DNA of 7,533 nt, taken from NCBI GenBank assembly GCA_030591195.1, contig JAUVBO010000101.1:1-7533 (forward strand), written 5' to 3'. The notes under the pieces are model-generated. The model had not been told where the DNA came from. It was given only the letters and a program-made list of their open reading frames with translations, and searched no databases. Shown here one piece after another: positions 6,163 to 7,533 of the stretch (position 1 is the stretch's first letter; every line of letters begins with the position of its first letter). The stretch comes from Pseudomonadota bacterium. GTDB lineage: Bacteria; Myxococcota; Polyangia; GCA-2747355; JACKDQ01. The translations under genes were made by a program, and so were the position numbers.

Positions 6163-6208
6163 GTGGGAGGAAGTGGAGTGAAGTGGGGTTTGGTGGAGGG
6201 TTGTGGCA
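6163..6208 (+). promoter_or_regulatory. mraZ: MraZ operator: five GTGG boxes at exact 10-bp spacing
   Basis: GTGG cores start at 6163 (GTGGGA), 6173 (GTGGAG), 6183 (GTGGGG), 6193 (GTGGAG) and 6203 (GTGGCA), all on the plus strand and exactly one helical turn apart. In E. coli, MraZ represses its own promoter through direct TGGGN repeats with 5-nt spacers, which is the same 10-bp period. The array starts 2 bp after the -10 hexamer and covers the predicted transcription start. Degenerate flanking units may extend it (GTTG at 6153, GGGG at 6213). The match is to known geometry; binding is inferred. Confidence 0.7.
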
Positions 6209-6232
6209 AGCCGGGGACTCACCTCAGGAAAC

Positions 6233-6236
6233 AGGG
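6233..6236 (+). promoter_or_regulatory. mraZ: Ribosome-binding site AGGG deciding the mraZ TTG start
   Basis: AGGG lies 8 nt before the TTG at 6245, with AGGAAA just upstream (6226-6231). This supports the TTG over the GTG at 6203, whose nearest purine run (GGAGGG, 6195-6200) is only 2 nt away. Confidence 0.55.
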
Positions 6237-6244
6237 TTTTCGTT

Positions 6245-6697
6245 TTGTTTCTCGGAACCTATGAGCACACGTTGGATGACAAGGGCCGGATCAGCCTGCC
6301 TGCCCGTTTTCGCGAGGTGCTCTCGGCCAACGGCGACTCCCGCCTGATCCTGACGACCAATGTGGATCCAGCCGGGCGTTGCCTGGTGGCCTACCCGGTC
6401 CACGAGTGGCAGGCCTTCCAGCAGCGGATGGCCGACCTGCCTCAGTTCGACGAGAACGTCATCCGCCTCAAGCGCTTGCACATCGCGGGCGCCGCCGAAT
6501 GCGCCACCGACAAGCAGGGCCGGATCCTGGTTCCGCCGCCGCTGCGCGACTACGCCAACCTCGCCGGCCCGGTGATCTTCGCCGGCCTCGGCACCAGCAT
6601 CGAGGTCTGGGACCGCCGGCTTTGGCACGAAGAGCGCGAGCGAGCCAAGGCGTCGCTGCCGGCGATCAACGACGCCCTCGCTCGGCTGGGACTTTGA
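6245..6697 (+). CDS. mraZ: Transcriptional regulator MraZ
   Basis: MraZ is the DNA-binding autoregulator usually found as the first gene of the division and cell-wall (dcw) cluster. It acts on the nucleoid and assembles into ring-shaped oligomers. With the TTG start the product has 150 residues, close to the 152 of E. coli MraZ, and begins MFLGTYEHTLDDKGRI, the normal family N-terminus. Both halves of the duplicated AbrB-like fold are present, each with the DxxxR signature: DDKGRISLPARFR (11-23) and TDKQGRILVPPPLR (88-101). An upstream in-frame GTG at 6203 would add 14 residues with no family counterpart, and it lies inside the fifth operator box, so I reject it. rsmH follows 16 nt after the stop in the same direction. 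Regulation is probably negative autoregulation through the GTGG array upstream. Confidence 0.95.
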   Translation: MFLGTYEHTLDDKGRISLPARFREVLSANGDSRLILTTNVDPAGRCLVAYPVHEWQAFQQRMADLPQFDENVIRLKRLHIAGAAECATDKQGRILVPPPLRDYANLAGPVIFAGLGTSIEVWDRRLWHEERERAKASLPAINDALARLGL

Positions 6698-6713
6698 GAG
6701 GGGCGAGCTGAGC

Positions 6714-7533
6714 GTGGATCGGGCGCAGACCGACTTTCGCCACACCCCAGTGCTGCTCGAGGAGGCACTCGATGCACTCGACGTGCGGGCCGACGGACGT
6801 TACTGCGATGGCACGGTGGGCGCCGGAGGCCACGCCGAGCAGATCCTCCGCCGCAGTGGCCCGGGTGGACAGCTGATCGGGCTCGACCGTGACCCGGCCG
6901 CCCTGCGGCAGGCCGCGGGCGCGCTGGAGAGGTTCGGCGAGCGCGTGATCCTGCGCCAGGCGAGCTTCTGCGAGGTGGTCTCGATCCTCGAGGTCCTCGA
7001 TCTGCTGCCGGTGGACGGCATCCTGCTCGACCTCGGCGTCTCCTCTCATCAGCTCGACACGCCGGCTCGCGGCTTCAGCTTCGGGCTCGACGGGCCGCTC
7101 GACATGCGAATGGACCCCGGCTCGGCGACCACCGCGGCCGAGCTGATCGCCCAGCTCCCGGAGGCGGAGCTGACGCGGGTGCTGCGAGACTACGGCGAGG
7201 AGCGCCACGCACGTCGGATCGCGCGGGCGATCAAGCGCAGCATGACGCGGGGTGAGCTCCGCTCGACGCGCGACCTAGCGGCGCTGGTGGTCGGTATCTA
7301 CCGGCGCGAGCGACGCGGCCGCTCGCGTGGCGCGGGTCGCGAGCGGATTCACCCCGCGACACGAACCTTCCAGGCCCTGCGCATCGCGGTCAACGACGAG
7401 ATCGGTGCCCTCGAGCGCTTCCTCGACACCTTCGCTGCCGCCCTCCGTCCCGGCGGACGGGTGGTGGTGATCTCGTTTCATTCGCTGGAGGACCGGCCGG
7501 TCAAGCGTCGCCTGGTCCGGCTGGCCGACCCCT
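6714..7533 (+). CDS. rsmH: 16S rRNA (cytosine1402-N4)-methyltransferase RsmH, partial at right edge
   Basis: RsmH (MraW) transfers a methyl group from S-adenosylmethionine to N4 of C1402 in the 16S rRNA decoding centre, in the cytoplasm. The window holds 273 codons and the frame stays open to the last base. The family is usually about 310 residues, so only the C-terminal tail is missing. Family motifs appear in order: HTPVLLEEAL (10-19), the SAM-binding DGTVGAGGH (32-40), GLDRDPAAL (56-64), DGILLDLGVSSHQLD, RGFSFGLDGPLDMRMD, YGEERHARRIARAI, HPATRTFQALRIAVNDEI and ISFHSLEDRPVKRR. The GTG start at 6714 has AGGGG (6699-6703) 10 nt upstream and gives the expected N-terminus. Position 3 after the SFHSLED motif is Pro in DRPVK where Ile is common, a mild variant. 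It is co-transcribed with mraZ and the first dcw genes should follow. Confidence 0.96.
   Translation, partial: MDRAQTDFRHTPVLLEEALDALDVRADGRYCDGTVGAGGHAEQILRRSGPGGQLIGLDRDPAALRQAAGALERFGERVILRQASFCEVVSILEVLDLLPVDGILLDLGVSSHQLDTPARGFSFGLDGPLDMRMDPGSATTAAELIAQLPEAELTRVLRDYGEERHARRIARAIKRSMTRGELRSTRDLAALVVGIYRRERRGRSRGAGRERIHPATRTFQALRIAVNDEIGALERFLDTFAAALRPGGRVVVISFHSLEDRPVKRRLVRLADP

Noticed and set aside
6161..6200. G-quadruplex in the G-rich mraZ leader
   Set aside because: The GGG runs are separated by loops of about 17 and 9 nt, too long for a canonical quadruplex; the 10-bp-phased MraZ boxes explain the G-richness better.

Overview
The window reads as chromosomal DNA from a high-GC Gram-negative bacterium. 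It carries three lipoprotein signal peptides, one outer-membrane-type beta-barrel protein, Asp/Pro-rich stalks, and short Cys modules of the 'DCPxGxxC' and 'CGxDGC' kinds. Together these suggest Myxococcota or a related former-Deltaproteobacteria lineage. That placement is an inference from protein style, not from a marker comparison.

Layout. Bases 1-196 are non-coding, with a weak promoter candidate and a small palindrome. Bases 197-4224 hold a tight three-gene plus-strand operon. It encodes a lipoprotein with a four-Cys module and a seven-motif beta-propeller, then a second propeller lipoprotein that looks like a diverged paralogue (ATGA stop/start overlap), then a predicted outer-membrane beta-barrel protein 3 bp further on. 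A convergent minus-strand gene (4238-5836) encodes a third lipoprotein, with an Asp-rich stalk, an eight-Cys module and a large domain carrying one sialidase-type Asp-box. About 400 bp of intergenic DNA follows. After it the division and cell-wall (dcw) cluster begins on the plus strand with mraZ and rsmH; rsmH runs off the right edge.

How the genes may work together. The first three genes look like one cell-surface unit: two lipid-anchored propellers and a barrel made in a fixed ratio by coupled translation. No enzymatic function can be assigned. mraZ and rsmH are unambiguous. MraZ is the autoregulator of the dcw cluster and RsmH methylates 16S rRNA.

The strongest non-coding signal is upstream of mraZ. 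Five GTGG cores lie exactly 10 bp apart (6163, 6173, 6183, 6193, 6203), directly downstream of a good sigma70-type promoter (TTGACC-N17-TGTTAT with an extended -10). This is the geometry expected of a MraZ operator, with more copies than the three described for E. coli. A second pair of GTGGG cores, also 10 bp apart, lies on the opposite strand about 130 bp upstream. Three short perfect inverted repeats with 3-nt centres sit in the same intergenic stretch. The window shows no mobile element, CRISPR array, tRNA or rRNA.
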